Shown here: one piece after another, positions 42,696 through 51,158 of the stretch
Layout of the letters: each line of letters opens with the position of its first letter
Position numbering within the stretch: the first letter of the stretch is position 1
Assembly (NCBI RefSeq): GCF_949296715.1
Contig: NZ_CASFQD010000025.1
Location: 1 to 64,000 of the forward strand
Source: an uncultured Alistipes sp.
GTDB lineage: Bacteria > Bacteroidota > Bacteroidia > Bacteroidales > Rikenellaceae
DNA length: 64,000 nucleotides
Direction: 5' to 3'
The notes under the pieces: generated by a model
What the model was told of the DNA's origin: nothing
The model's input: only the letters and a program-made list of their open reading frames with translations
The model's database searches: none
Program-made: the position numbers and the translations under genes

Positions 42696-43826
42696 TTACA
42701 GCCGGCGCGTGAGGCGCGGGACCATCGCCTCCTTCCACGCCTTGAAGTCCCCGGCCAGGATGTGCTCGCGGGCCATCGTGACCAGCCGCAGGTAGAAAGC
42801 GATGTTGTGCAGCGAGGCGATCTGCGCGGCGAGCATCTCACCGCAGGTGCAGAGGTGGTGCAGGTAGGCCTTCGAGTAGAGCGTGTCGACGAAGGCCGTG
42901 CCTTCGGGATCGATGGGCGAGAAGTCGGCCTCCCACTTCTTGTTGCGGATGTTGATGACCCCCTCGGCCGTGAACAGCTGGCCGTTGCGGCCGTTGCGCG
43001 TGGGCATCACGCAGTCGAACATGTCCACGCCGCGCTCGATCCCCTCGAGGATGTTCACCGGCGTGCCGACCCCCATCAGGTAGCGGGGCCGGTCTTCGGG
43101 CAGGACGGCGTTCACCACCTCGATCATCTCGTACATCACCTCCGTCGGCTCGCCCACGGCCAACCCGCCGATGGCGTATCCGTCGGCGTTGTAGCGCTGG
43201 ACATTCTCGGCGGCGCGGACCCGCAGGTCGGGGTAGGTGCACCCCTGCACGATGGGGAAGAGCGCCTGATAGTGTCCGTATTTGGGTGCGGTCTGGTGGT
43301 AGCGGTCGAAGCAGCGGTCGAGCCAGCGCTCCGTCAGGTCGAGCGAGCGGGCCGCATAGTCGCGCGGCGCATCGCCCGGAGGACACTCGTCGAAGGCCAT
43401 CATGATGTCGGCGCCGATTGTGCGCTCGGTGTCGATGACGCTCTCGGGTGTGAAGAGGTGCTTCGAGCCGTCGATGTGCGAGCGGAAGTGGCACCCCTCC
43501 TCCTTGAGCTTGCGGCACGCCGCGAGCGAGAAAACCTGGAATCCGCCGCTGTCGGTCAGCATCGGCCCCTCCCACGTGGAGAAGCGGTGCACGCCGCCGG
43601 CCTGCTCGATGATCTGCATGCCGGGCCGCAGGTAGAGGTGGTAGGTGTTTGCGAGGATGATCTGCGCGTGCGCCTCGTCGCGCACGTCGCGGTGGAAGAT
43701 GCCCTTGACGGTCGCTGCCGTGCCTACGGGCATGAAGATCGGGGTGCGGACGACGCCGTGGTCGGTCGTCAGGCTCCCCGCCCGGGCGTGTGACGCCGGG
43801 TCTTTGTGTTCGACTGTAAATTTCAT
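42696..43826 (-). CDS. tgt: tRNA-guanine transglycosylase
   Basis: The 376-aa product starts MKFTVEHKDP; an ATG two codons upstream (43832) would leave almost no leader. Motifs: TPIFMPVGTAATVKG (28-42), active-site region MLTDSGGFQ with D92, GGLAVGEP, and FDCVMPTRNGRNGQLFT with the nucleophile Asp. Tgt exchanges guanine 34 for preQ1 in Asp, Asn, His and Tyr tRNAs on the way to queuosine. After MPTRNGRNG the region WEADFSPIDPEG takes the place where canonical bacterial enzymes carry the zinc ligands CxCxxC; the only later cysteines are in HHLCTCGE. The fold is otherwise complete and the length is normal. Confidence 0.93.
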   Translation of the reverse strand: MKFTVEHKDPASHARAGSLTTDHGVVRTPIFMPVGTAATVKGIFHRDVRDEAHAQIILANTYHLYLRPGMQIIEQAGGVHRFSTWEGPMLTDSGGFQVFSLAACRKLKEEGCHFRSHIDGSKHLFTPESVIDTERTIGADIMMAFDECPPGDAPRDYAARSLDLTERWLDRCFDRYHQTAPKYGHYQALFPIVQGCTYPDLRVRAAENVQRYNADGYAIGGLAVGEPTEVMYEMIEVVNAVLPEDRPRYLMGVGTPVNILEGIERGVDMFDCVMPTRNGRNGQLFTAEGVINIRNKKWEADFSPIDPEGTAFVDTLYSKAYLHHLCTCGEMLAAQIASLHNIAFYLRLVTMAREHILAGDFKAWKEAMVPRLTRRL

Positions 43827-43840
43827 GCTCATCTGTGCGG

Positions 43841-43869
43841 CAAAAATACGCAAAATATTTCTATCTTTG
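43841..43869. promoter_or_regulatory. divergent promoter boxes for tgt (minus) and glycosyltransferase (plus)
   Basis: On the minus strand 43848 to 43841 reads TATTTTTG, upstream of tgt. On the plus strand TATCTTTG (43862-43869) lies 17 bases before the glycosyltransferase ATG at 43887. Both match TAnnTTTG and lie 13 bases apart, so the two transcripts probably compete for polymerase. Confidence 0.6.
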
Positions 43870-43886
43870 GCGCATATTTCGTCAAC

Positions 43887-45041
43887 ATGCAACTCATCGA
43901 ACGTATTTTGACCTGCTACGGCTGGGAGGGCGCCGCCCTCGCGGGAGCGCTGCTTCTGCTGCTGGGCGTGCAGCTCTACTACTATATCTTCGTCTACGGC
44001 CGCATCCCGGGCTACAAGAACAACCGCCGGCCGACGGTCCGCGAGACCGAACCGCCCGTGTCGGTCATCGTGCCGATGTTCTCGGAGGACTACTCGTTCG
44101 TCGAGGAGCGCCTGCCGCTCATCCTGGCGCAGAGCTACCCCGACTTCGAGGTGGTGATCGTCTACGTGGGCCATGACACCGACTTCTATGCCGACCTGGT
44201 GCGGCTCAAGCAGTCGTTCCCGCTCATCACGACGACGAAGATCCACCTCGACCCGCGCTTCCCCATCTCGCGCAAGATGGCCCTGAACGTGGGCATCAAG
44301 TCGGCGCACTACGAGTGCATGGTCTTCACGTCGACGGACGCCTGCCCGCAGACCGACCGCTGGCTCTCGCTCATGGCCAAGGGCTTCATGCGGGGTGACA
44401 TCGTCGTGGGCTACTGCGGCGTCGAGCGCCTCAAGGGCTTCACGAACTACATGATGCGGGCGTGGCGCATGATGCACGCCGTGGACTGGATCGCGCGGGC
44501 CGTGCGGCGGCGTCCCTACCGGGGCATCCTCCACAACTTCGGCTTCACGAAGCGCATCTACTTCGGCGCCAACGGCTTCAGCCACCTGAACATGAACATC
44601 GGCGAGGACGACCTCTTCATGCAGCGGGTCATGACGCGCGACAACGTGAGCGTCATCCTCTCGCCGCGGGCCACGCTGCGCGAGAAGGCGTGGGGCGGCA
44701 TGAGCTGGTGGATGGGCTGCCTGCGCTACTACGGCTCGGCCTTCCGCTTCTACCCGCAGGCGGTCAAGAACTACATCCAGTGGGAGCTGGGGTCGCGCTC
44801 GCTCTTCTTCCTTGCGGTGATCTGCGCCGTGGCCGTCATGCCGCTCGAGTACAAGCTGGGGGCGCTGCTGCTGCTTGTGGCACGCTATGTGACGGTCTTC
44901 GTCGAGGTGCGCCGCATCGCGCAGCGCCTGGGCGAGGAGCGCCTCATGAGCCGCTATTTCATCTATGACCTTTTGAGCCCGCTGTGGGCCCTGGCCCTCG
45001 GGGTGATGCTGCTGCGCAGGGACGACCGCGTATGGAGATAG
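43887..45041 (+). CDS. family 2 glycosyltransferase, membrane-anchored
   Basis: This 384-aa protein (MQLIERILTC) has an N-terminal helix (about 15-36), a GT-A catalytic domain (about 50-260) starting VSVIVPMFSEDYSFVEERLP, and three hydrophobic C-terminal helices (about 290-375). Features include DTDFYADLV, FTSTDACPQTDRW (acidic pair of a DxD-like motif) and GEDDLFMQRVM, the family's (E/D)DD acceptor motif. Such proteins transfer sugars from nucleotide donors to lipid or glycan acceptors at the inner membrane. The stop overlaps the start of the ECF sigma gene by 10 bases, an unusual pairing. Confidence 0.85.
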   Translation: MQLIERILTCYGWEGAALAGALLLLLGVQLYYYIFVYGRIPGYKNNRRPTVRETEPPVSVIVPMFSEDYSFVEERLPLILAQSYPDFEVVIVYVGHDTDFYADLVRLKQSFPLITTTKIHLDPRFPISRKMALNVGIKSAHYECMVFTSTDACPQTDRWLSLMAKGFMRGDIVVGYCGVERLKGFTNYMMRAWRMMHAVDWIARAVRRRPYRGILHNFGFTKRIYFGANGFSHLNMNIGEDDLFMQRVMTRDNVSVILSPRATLREKAWGGMSWWMGCLRYYGSAFRFYPQAVKNYIQWELGSRSLFFLAVICAVAVMPLEYKLGALLLLVARYVTVFVEVRRIAQRLGEERLMSRYFIYDLLSPLWALALGVMLLRRDDRVWR

Positions 45042-45592
45042 CAGACTATATCGTAGCCGACGACCGGCAGCTCGTGACACGGGTGCTCGAGGGCGACGAC
45101 GCGGCCTTCGAATACCTCTTCAACCGCTACCGCGATGCCATCTACCGGCTCTTCGTGCAGCGGCTCGGGGGCGTGAACGACGCCGACGACCTGCTGCAGG
45201 AGACCTTCATCAAGGTCTACATCAACCTGCACCGCTACCGGCCGGACTACACCTTCGGACAGTGGGTCTACACCATCGCGCGCAACACCTTCATCGACTA
45301 CGTGCGGCGCCGGCAGGAGGACCTGCCCATCGACGAGCGCTTCGCGGCCCCGGCCTCGAACGCCCCGACCCCCGAGGAGAGCTTCATCAACCTCCAGCAG
45401 CGCCGGCAGATCGAACACTACCTCGAACGCCTCGCGCCGCGCTACCGGCAGCTCATCCTGATGCGCTTCTTCGACGAATACTCCTACGAGGAGATTGCCG
45501 CGAAGCTCTCGCTGCCGCTCGGCACGGTCAAGACGCAGATACACCGCGCCCGCGAGCAGATGTGCCGCATGATTGCCGAGGGCGAGAAGTGA
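45032..45592 (+). CDS. ECF-type RNA polymerase sigma factor (RpoE-like)
   Basis: The 186-aa product (MEIADYIVADDRQL) has region 2 (about 25-95, with DDLLQETFIKVYINLHRY) and region 4 (about 125-180, RQLILMRFFDEYSYEEIAAKLSLPLGTV and the HTH of the -35 binding domain). No anti-sigma gene follows, unlike typical ECF loci. The gene start overlaps the glycosyltransferase by 10 bases, so translation is coupled to it. Its promoters in the chromosome are not known from this window. rsmG follows 79 bases later. Confidence 0.92.
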   Translation: MEIADYIVADDRQLVTRVLEGDDAAFEYLFNRYRDAIYRLFVQRLGGVNDADDLLQETFIKVYINLHRYRPDYTFGQWVYTIARNTFIDYVRRRQEDLPIDERFAAPASNAPTPEESFINLQQRRQIEHYLERLAPRYRQLILMRFFDEYSYEEIAAKLSLPLGTVKTQIHRAREQMCRMIAEGEK

Positions 45593-45671
45593 CGACCGCG
45601 GCGCCCGGGACCGCAACGGCCCGGACCGCCCGTTGCACGAGCCCCGGCACACAATCGGAAATACAACCGCC

Positions 45672-46295
45672 ATGGAACTGATCCTGAAATACTTTCCCGA
45701 CCTGACGCCGCGCCAGCGCGAGCAGTTTGCGGCGCTGTGGGACCTCTACGCCGACTGGAACGCGAAGATCAACGTCGTCTCGCGCAAGGACTTCGACCAG
45801 CTCTACCTGCGGCACGTGCTGCACTCGCTCGCCATCGCGCGGGTCTGCACCTTCGCCCCGGGGGCGCGCATCCTCGATGTGGGGTGCGGCGGCGGCTTCC
45901 CGTCGGTGCCGCTGGCGATCCTCTTTCCCGGGGCGCGCTTCCTGGCCGCCGACTCGATCCGCAAGAAGATCACCGTCGTCGAGGGGGTTGCCCGTTCGCT
46001 CGGCCTGGAGAACCTCGAGGCGCGCGCGGTGCGGGTCGAGACCCTCGCCGAACGGTTCGACTACGTCGTCTCGCGGGCCGTGACGGCCATGCCCGAGTTT
46101 GTCGGCTGGGTGTGGAAACTGATCGAGCCGGGCGAGCGGGGCTCGCTGCCCAACGGCATCCTCTACCTGAAGGGGGGCGATCTGGCCGAGGAGCTGGGCC
46201 GCACCGGCAAGCGGTGGTACATCTACGACATCCCGCGTTTCTTCGACGAGGAGTTTTTCGAGACGAAAAAGGTGGTCTATACCCCCAAACGCTGA
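45672..46295 (+). CDS. rsmG: 16S rRNA (guanine-527-N7) methyltransferase
   Basis: This 207-aa protein starts MELILKYFPDLTPRQREQF. It shows the RsmG helix WNAKINVVSRKDFDQLYLRHVLHSLAI (about 31-57), the S-adenosylmethionine loop ILDVGCGGGFPSVPLAILFP (68-87) and the later YVVSRAVTAMPEFVGW (about 130-146). RsmG methylates G527 of 16S rRNA. Length and motifs are normal. It precedes a C-tract-rich intergenic region. Confidence 0.92.
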   Translation: MELILKYFPDLTPRQREQFAALWDLYADWNAKINVVSRKDFDQLYLRHVLHSLAIARVCTFAPGARILDVGCGGGFPSVPLAILFPGARFLAADSIRKKITVVEGVARSLGLENLEARAVRVETLAERFDYVVSRAVTAMPEFVGWVWKLIEPGERGSLPNGILYLKGGDLAEELGRTGKRWYIYDIPRFFDEEFFETKKVVYTPKR

Positions 46296-46358
46296 CCGCA
46301 CATCCCGACATCCCGGCATCCCGCATGCTCTAACTTACTGCCACCCAGCGCATTCAGA

Positions 46359-46368
46359 CCCCCCCCCC
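46359..46368. repeat. run of ten cytosines in the 46296-46487 intergenic region
   Basis: Ten consecutive C follow CATTCAGA. Around it are degenerate repeats of ATCCCGGCAT/ATCCCGCAT (46302-46328 and 46380-46409). The region separates the convergent rsmG and thioredoxin genes. Such a homopolymer may vary in length, but it is not within a gene or a recognised promoter. Confidence 0.7.
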
Positions 46369-46487
46369 TCCTCTGCGCGTCCCGGCATCCTGCGCATCCC
46401 GGCACTCCGCGTGACGGGCCGTGTCGGATCGTATCCCTGCGCAACAATGCGGCCGCCGGCCGCATTCCGGATTCCGGGCGTGCGGCC

Positions 46488-46913
46488 TTACTGTTGTTCC
46501 GGCTTCCGGGCGCTGTCGGCGATGCGGGCGAGGTTGCGCATGAAGGTCTCGGCGTCCGAAGCCCCCGTGATACGCCCCAGCAGGTTGCCGTCGGTGTCGA
46601 AGACCAGATAGAGCGGAATCGACCCGCTGCCGTAGCGGCGCATGAGTTCGCGTCCCGTGTGTTTGTCGACATCGTATTTCGCCGCGACGAAGCGTGCCTC
46701 GACGAACTCGCCGACTTCGCGCAGCGAGAAGACCTCGCGCTCCATCAGTTGGCAGGGCGGGCACCACGAGGCGTAGAGGTCGATAAGCACCAGCTTGCCG
46801 CTGCGCAGGGCCATTTCGCGCACGGCGTCCGTGGATTTGGTCTCGAAACGCACCTGTGCCGCGGCGCCGAGCGGGCCGAGCAGCAGCAGGAGCAGCAACA
46901 GTCTCTTTTTCAT
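46488..46913 (-). CDS. periplasmic thioredoxin-like protein
   Basis: The 141-aa protein has a signal peptide (MKKRLLLLLLLLGPLGAAAQ) and a thioredoxin fold whose active site is WCPPC, with C51 and C54. KLVLIDLYASW precedes it, and SIPLYLVFDTDGN contains the cis-Pro. It belongs to the Thioredoxin_7/SoxW-like group often seen in Bacteroidetes. It would reduce or isomerise disulfides in the periplasm. The CPPC active site is one of the family's known variants. No neighbour on the same strand is close, so it is probably a single-gene transcript. Confidence 0.88.
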   Translation of the reverse strand: MKKRLLLLLLLLGPLGAAAQVRFETKSTDAVREMALRSGKLVLIDLYASWCPPCQLMEREVFSLREVGEFVEARFVAAKYDVDKHTGRELMRRYGSGSIPLYLVFDTDGNLLGRITGASDAETFMRNLARIADSARKPEQQ

Positions 46914-47159
46914 CTTCACGTGTGTTTTTTTGATTCCCGACGTGCAACTACCGCGCCGGGATATTCGTTTCGGGTCCGACTGCCGGTCCATAGCCTCCTT
47001 GCTTCGTGCCGACGGTCCGGTGCTGGGTGTTCCGTGCCGATGGCCCTGTGCCGAAAACTCCGTGCCGGCGCCTTTGTGACAGCCGCTCCGCAGCCCCTCC
47101 TCCCTTGCGCCGTATCGGTAGGTTTGCGGCCGCGCCCTCCGTTGCCGGGCCCTCCGCCG

Positions 47160-48194
47160 TCAGTCGTTGCGCCGCTCCAGCTCCTGCGTGCTCAACAGCC
47201 CGCAGGCGGCCTGAATGTCCTCGCCGCGCGAGGCGCGGATTGTCGTCTGAATGCCCTTGGCCGTGAGCGTGTCGCGGAAGCGGACAATCTCCTCGTCCGG
47301 GGGCGAGAAGTAGGGCGACCCGGGAATCTTGTGGAAGCGGATGAGGTTGATGCGGCACTTGACGCCGTCGAGCAGGCGGCACAGCGCACGGATGTGTCGC
47401 GGCGAGTCGTTCAGTCCGCTCATGAGGATGTACTCGAACGATACGCGGCGCTGGTGCGTGAAGTCGTACCCGCGCAGGATGTCGATGACCTCGGCAATGG
47501 GCCACGCCCGCTCGACGGGCATGATTGCGGCCCGCTCCTCGCGTATGGGGTTGTGGAGGCTGACGGCCAGGTGGACCTTCGTCTCGTCGAGGAAGCGCCG
47601 CAGCGCCGGCACGACGCCCGCCGTCGAAAGGGTGATGCGCGTCGGCGACCAGGCGAAGCCCCAGTCGGCGGTCATGATTCCGAGCGCCCGCAGCACGTTG
47701 TCGAGGTTGTCCAGCGGCTCGCCCATGCCCATGAAGACGACGTTCGTCAGGCGGTCGCGCTCGGGCAGCGAGACAATCTGGTTGAGAATCTCGGCGGCCG
47801 AAAGGCTGTGCTGCAGCCCCTGCCGGCCCGTGGCGCAGAAGCGGCAGCCCATGCGGCACCCGGCCTGCGACGAGACGCAGAGCGTGGCCCGCTCGCCGTC
47901 GGGGATGTAGGCCGACTCGATGAAGTGGCCCTGTGCCGTGCGGAAGAGGTACTTTTTCGTGCCGTCGGCCGAGACGGTGACCCGCTCGGGGGCGTGGAGT
48001 GCTGTCGTGAAGCGCTCGGCGAGCCGGGCACGGCTTGCGGCCGAGAGGTCGGTCATGCGTTGCGGCTCCTCGGTGTGGCGCACGTAGAGCCAGCGGGCGA
48101 TCTGCCGGGCCGCGAAGCGGGGCATTCCCTCCGCGGCGCAGAGGGCCGCCAGTTCGTCCGGATTCTTGCCGTACAGGGTCTCTTTGGGTGTCAT
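47160..48194 (-). CDS. rlmN: 23S rRNA/tRNA adenine-C2 methyltransferase RlmN
   Basis: This 344-aa protein starts MTPKETLYGKNPDELAAL; an ATG four codons upstream (48206) is also possible. It has the RlmN layout: an HhH-like N-terminus with GMPRFAARQIARWLY (23-37), the radical SAM cluster motif GCRMGCRFC with C113, C117 and C120, and the catalytic C331 near the C-terminus (QAACGLL) that forms the methyl-carrying intermediate. RlmN methylates A2503 of 23S rRNA and A37 of some tRNAs. A TACATTTG promoter box lies just upstream. Confidence 0.94.
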   Translation of the reverse strand: MTPKETLYGKNPDELAALCAAEGMPRFAARQIARWLYVRHTEEPQRMTDLSAASRARLAERFTTALHAPERVTVSADGTKKYLFRTAQGHFIESAYIPDGERATLCVSSQAGCRMGCRFCATGRQGLQHSLSAAEILNQIVSLPERDRLTNVVFMGMGEPLDNLDNVLRALGIMTADWGFAWSPTRITLSTAGVVPALRRFLDETKVHLAVSLHNPIREERAAIMPVERAWPIAEVIDILRGYDFTHQRRVSFEYILMSGLNDSPRHIRALCRLLDGVKCRINLIRFHKIPGSPYFSPPDEEIVRFRDTLTAKGIQTTIRASRGEDIQAACGLLSTQELERRND

Positions 48195-48222
48195 GTCGGT
48201 GCGCATTGGCCGTTTGTCAGCG

Positions 48223-48230
48223 CAAATGTA
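48223..48230 (-). promoter_or_regulatory. promoter -7 element TACATTTG for rlmN
   Basis: On the minus strand 48230 to 48223 reads TACATTTG. The predicted transcript start lies near 48216, which leaves a leader of about 20 bases before the ATG at 48194. Confidence 0.55.
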
Positions 48231-48283
48231 GGCAAAAAATGAATATTTTTGCGGCGAAGAGTTCGTTTTTGGATTTTTATCCC

Positions 48284-48291
48284 TATATTTG
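48284..48291 (+). promoter_or_regulatory. promoter -7 element TATATTTG for tonB
   Basis: TATATTTG is an exact TAnnTTTG match 83 bases before the tonB ATG. The predicted start, about 48298-48300, falls at the first hairpin of the leader. Confidence 0.6.
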
Positions 48292-48299
48292 TGGTGCAT

Positions 48300-48335
48300 A
48301 GCGTACATATACGCTGCTTCGCCGTGCGGCGAAGC
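48300..48335 (+). promoter_or_regulatory. two adjacent stem-loops in the tonB leader
   Basis: AGCGTA-CATA-TACGCT (48300-48315) and GCTTCGCC-GTGC-GGCGAAGC (48316-48335) are perfect inverted repeats placed back to back at the probable 5' end of the tonB mRNA. Neither is followed by a T run, so they are not terminators. They could protect the 5' end of the message or act as a regulatory structure; this is inference. Confidence 0.65.
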
Positions 48336-48374
48336 GATCCGAGGCGGAACAACAATAATTAAAAATTAGGATAG

Positions 48375-49058
48375 ATGGAAATCAAAAAATCGCCCAAAGC
48401 GGACCTGCAGAACAAACGCGGTCTTTTGCTTGAAGTCGGACTTATCATCGCGCTCGGCCTGGTGATTCTTGCCTTCAGCTACACGCCGAAGGAGCACCGG
48501 ATTGAGAAGCTTGACATGGAGTACGCTCCGGTCGAGACCGAAATTACCGAGATCACCCGCCAGCCGGAGAAGCAGCCCGAGGCCCCCAAGAAGGTCGAGG
48601 TGAAGGTGATCGCCGACATGCTCGAGGTCGTGACCAACGACACGAAGATCGAGACGGACTTCACCTTTACGGATTTCGACCAGGATGCCGAGATTATCCA
48701 GCAGGTGGATATCGTCGAGGAGGTGATCGAGGACGACCAGCCGTTCCTCGTGGCCGAGACGATGCCTTCGTTCCAGGGCGGTGACCTCAACACCTTCCGC
48801 AACTGGGTGCAGCAGAACGTGAAGTTCCCGCAGATCGCCCTCGAGAACGGTATCCAGGGCCGCGTGGTGCTGTCGTTCGTGATTGAGAAGGACGGCCGTC
48901 TGACCAACATCCAGGTGCTCCAGACTCCGGACCGTTCGCTTTCGGAGGAGGCCATCCGCGTGTTGAGCAAGTCGCCGAAGTGGTCGCCGGGCAAGCAGCG
49001 TAATCAGGTGGTGCGCGTGAAGTACACCCTGCCCGTCGATTTCCGCGTGCAGAACTGA
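48375..49058 (+). CDS. energy transducer TonB
   Basis: The 227-aa protein has a short cytoplasmic start, one membrane helix (about 18-36, LLLEVGLIIALGLVILAFS), a periplasmic linker rich in Glu, Lys, Pro and Val (EITRQPEKQPEAPKKVEV) and a TonB C-terminal domain (about 140-227) with IQGRVVLSFVIEKDGRLTNI and EEAIRVLSKSPKWSPGKQ. It couples the proton-motive force to outer-membrane receptors. The linker is acidic rather than long and Pro-Lys rich. No ExbB/ExbD genes are adjacent. A stem-loop at 49079 follows. Confidence 0.9.
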   Translation: MEIKKSPKADLQNKRGLLLEVGLIIALGLVILAFSYTPKEHRIEKLDMEYAPVETEITEITRQPEKQPEAPKKVEVKVIADMLEVVTNDTKIETDFTFTDFDQDAEIIQQVDIVEEVIEDDQPFLVAETMPSFQGGDLNTFRNWVQQNVKFPQIALENGIQGRVVLSFVIEKDGRLTNIQVLQTPDRSLSEEAIRVLSKSPKWSPGKQRNQVVRVKYTLPVDFRVQN

Positions 49059-49078
49059 TGCGATTGTTCATTCCTATG

Positions 49079-49109
49079 AAGGGTATCCTGCTTTCGGGCG
49101 GATACCCTT
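49079..49109 (+). terminator. stem-loop terminator after tonB
   Basis: AAGGGTATCC (49079-49088) pairs perfectly with GGATACCCTT (49100-49109) over an 11-base loop. The following sequence, ATTTGTAG, is a poor T tract, so the terminator is probably moderate. Confidence 0.65.
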
Positions 49110-49164
49110 ATTTGTAGCATCGTGTTTGCATCCGCATATCCGCCCCGGCATCCGGTCGGGGACC

Positions 49165-50406
49165 ATGAATCCTGAAAAACGATTATCCGCATTGGAAGAA
49201 AACAGACATAACGTTCCATCCGAAGCCGCCCCCGACATGCGGGAGCGTGCCGTGTTGGTCTCCGTCGTGCGCGACAACCAGGACCCGCGTCAGGCCGAGG
49301 AGTATCTCGACGAACTGGAATTTCTGGCCGAAACGGCCGACATCCGCGCCGTGAAGCGCTTTACGCAGCGGCTGCCGCAGCCCTCGGCCCGCATCTACGT
49401 GGGCCCGGGCAAGCTGGAGGAGATTGCCTCCTGGTGCCGTGACGAGGAGATCGACGTGGTGATTTTCGACGACGAGCTCTCGCCGTCGCAGACGCGCAAC
49501 ATCGAGAAGGCGATGCCGTGCCGCATCCTGGACCGCACGCGCCTGATTCTCGACATCTTCATGTCGCGGGCCCAGACGGCCTATGCAAAGACGCAGGTGC
49601 AGCTGGCCAACTACGAATACATGCTGCCGCGGCTGTCGGGCCTGTGGACCCACCTCGAGCGACAGCGCGGCGGCACGGGCACGCGCGGCGGCGCGGGCGA
49701 GCGCGAAATCGAGACCGACCGGCGTATCATCCGCAACCGCATCGCCAAACTGAAGGAGGACCTCAGGAAGATTGACCGCCAGATGGCCGTGCAGCGCTCG
49801 AACCGCGGGGCGCTGGTGCGCGTGGCGCTCGTGGGCTACACGAACGTGGGCAAGTCGACGCTCATGAACCTCATCTCGAAGAGCGAGGTCTTCGCCGAGA
49901 ACAAGCTCTTCGCGACGCTTGACACGACGGTGCGCAAGGTGGTTTTCGACAACCTGCCCTTCCTGCTCTCGGATACGGTGGGGTTCATCCGCAAGCTGCC
50001 CACGGAGCTGATTGAGTCGTTCAAGTCGACGCTCGACGAGGTGCGCGAGGCCGACCTGCTCGTGCATGTGGTGGACATCTCGCACCCGCAGTTCGAGGAT
50101 CAGATCGACGTCGTGAAGCAGACGCTTCAGGAGATCGGCGCGGGCGACAAGCCCGTCTACCTGGTCTTCAACAAGGTTGACGCCTACACCTATGTAAAGA
50201 AGGAGGAGGACGACCTGACGCCCGCCACGCGCGAGAACCTCTCGCTCGAGGAGCTGAAGCGCAGCTGGATTGCGCGGGCCAATACGCCCTGCATCTTCCT
50301 CTCGGCGCTGACGAAAGCCAACATCGAGAAGTTCCGCACGGACCTCTACGGCATGGTGCGTGAGATACATGCCGGGCGTTATCCCTTCAACAACTTTCTC
50401 TATTGA
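49165..50406 (+). CDS. hflX: GTPase HflX
   Basis: This 413-aa protein (MNPEKRLSAL; a TTG start 13 codons earlier is less likely) has the HflX domains: an N-terminal nucleotide-binding-like domain (about 30-130), a coiled coil (about 180-212) preceded by LPRLSGLWTHLERQRGGTGTRG with the family signature QxGG...RGxGE, and a G domain with G1 GYTNVGKST (224-232) and switch region DTVGFIRKLP. HflX splits stalled or hibernating ribosomes. It is 19 bases upstream of upp, so the two may share a transcript. Confidence 0.94.
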   Translation: MNPEKRLSALEENRHNVPSEAAPDMRERAVLVSVVRDNQDPRQAEEYLDELEFLAETADIRAVKRFTQRLPQPSARIYVGPGKLEEIASWCRDEEIDVVIFDDELSPSQTRNIEKAMPCRILDRTRLILDIFMSRAQTAYAKTQVQLANYEYMLPRLSGLWTHLERQRGGTGTRGGAGEREIETDRRIIRNRIAKLKEDLRKIDRQMAVQRSNRGALVRVALVGYTNVGKSTLMNLISKSEVFAENKLFATLDTTVRKVVFDNLPFLLSDTVGFIRKLPTELIESFKSTLDEVREADLLVHVVDISHPQFEDQIDVVKQTLQEIGAGDKPVYLVFNKVDAYTYVKKEEDDLTPATRENLSLEELKRSWIARANTPCIFLSALTKANIEKFRTDLYGMVREIHAGRYPFNNFLY

Positions 50407-50425
50407 CCATCAAACCACAACCGAT

Positions 50426-51082
50426 ATGACTTTGCACATCCTCTCGCAACAGAACACCGTTCTCAACAAGTTCATCGCCGAAATCCGCGACCGCACGATT
50501 CAGAAGGATTCGATGCGTTTCCGCCGCAACATGGAGCGCATCGGCGAAGTGACGGCCTACGAGATTTCCAGGACCCTTGCCTATTCGCCCCGTATGGTGG
50601 AGACCCCGCTGGGCGAGGCGACCGTGCAGACAATCGACGACCGGCTGGTCATCGCGACAATCCTGCGGGCGGGCCTTCCCTACCATCAGGGATTCCTGAA
50701 CTACTTCGACGATGCGCAGAACGCCTTTGTCTCGGCCTACCGCAAGAGCACGAAGGACGGCAAGTTCACCGTGAAGGTCGAATACATCTCGTGCGGCTCG
50801 CTCGAGGGCAAGACGCTGCTGCTGGTCGACCCGATGCTGGCCACGGGTTCGTCGCTCGTGCTGGCCTACAATGCGCTGTGCGAGCGGGGCGGCGTGCCCG
50901 ACCATACGCATGTCGCGGCGGTCATCGCCTCGGAGCAGGGCATCGACTACGTCGAGAAGAACATGCCGCGTCAGTCGACGACGATCTGGGCGGCGGCCGT
51001 CGACGAGGAGCTGACCTCGCGGTCGTACATCGTTCCGGGCATCGGCGACGCGGGCGACCTGGCCTACGGCGAGAAGATCTGA
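50426..51082 (+). CDS. upp: uracil phosphoribosyltransferase
   Basis: The 218-aa product (MTLHILSQQNTVLNKFIAEI) has the UPRTase signature RDRTIQKDSMRFRRN, ATILRAGLPYHQGFL with the active region near residue 75-90, and the PRPP-binding loop VDPMLATGSS (about 130-140). The C-terminus IVPGIGDAGDLAYGEK is the uracil-binding motif (PGxGDxGDR.FG). It salvages uracil to UMP. Length is normal for the family. Confidence 0.95.
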   Translation: MTLHILSQQNTVLNKFIAEIRDRTIQKDSMRFRRNMERIGEVTAYEISRTLAYSPRMVETPLGEATVQTIDDRLVIATILRAGLPYHQGFLNYFDDAQNAFVSAYRKSTKDGKFTVKVEYISCGSLEGKTLLLVDPMLATGSSLVLAYNALCERGGVPDHTHVAAVIASEQGIDYVEKNMPRQSTTIWAAAVDEELTSRSYIVPGIGDAGDLAYGEKI

Positions 51083-51158
51083 CCTGCGCCTTCCGGCGAA
51101 GCCGGGTGCAGGGAGCGACACCGCGCCGCGCGGTGCGAAACCGTAATACGAGACCGAG

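Noticed and set aside
46359..46368. The ten-C tract as a phase-variable switch
   Set aside because: It is in an intergenic region between convergent genes, not within a gene or promoter, so length changes would have no obvious effect.
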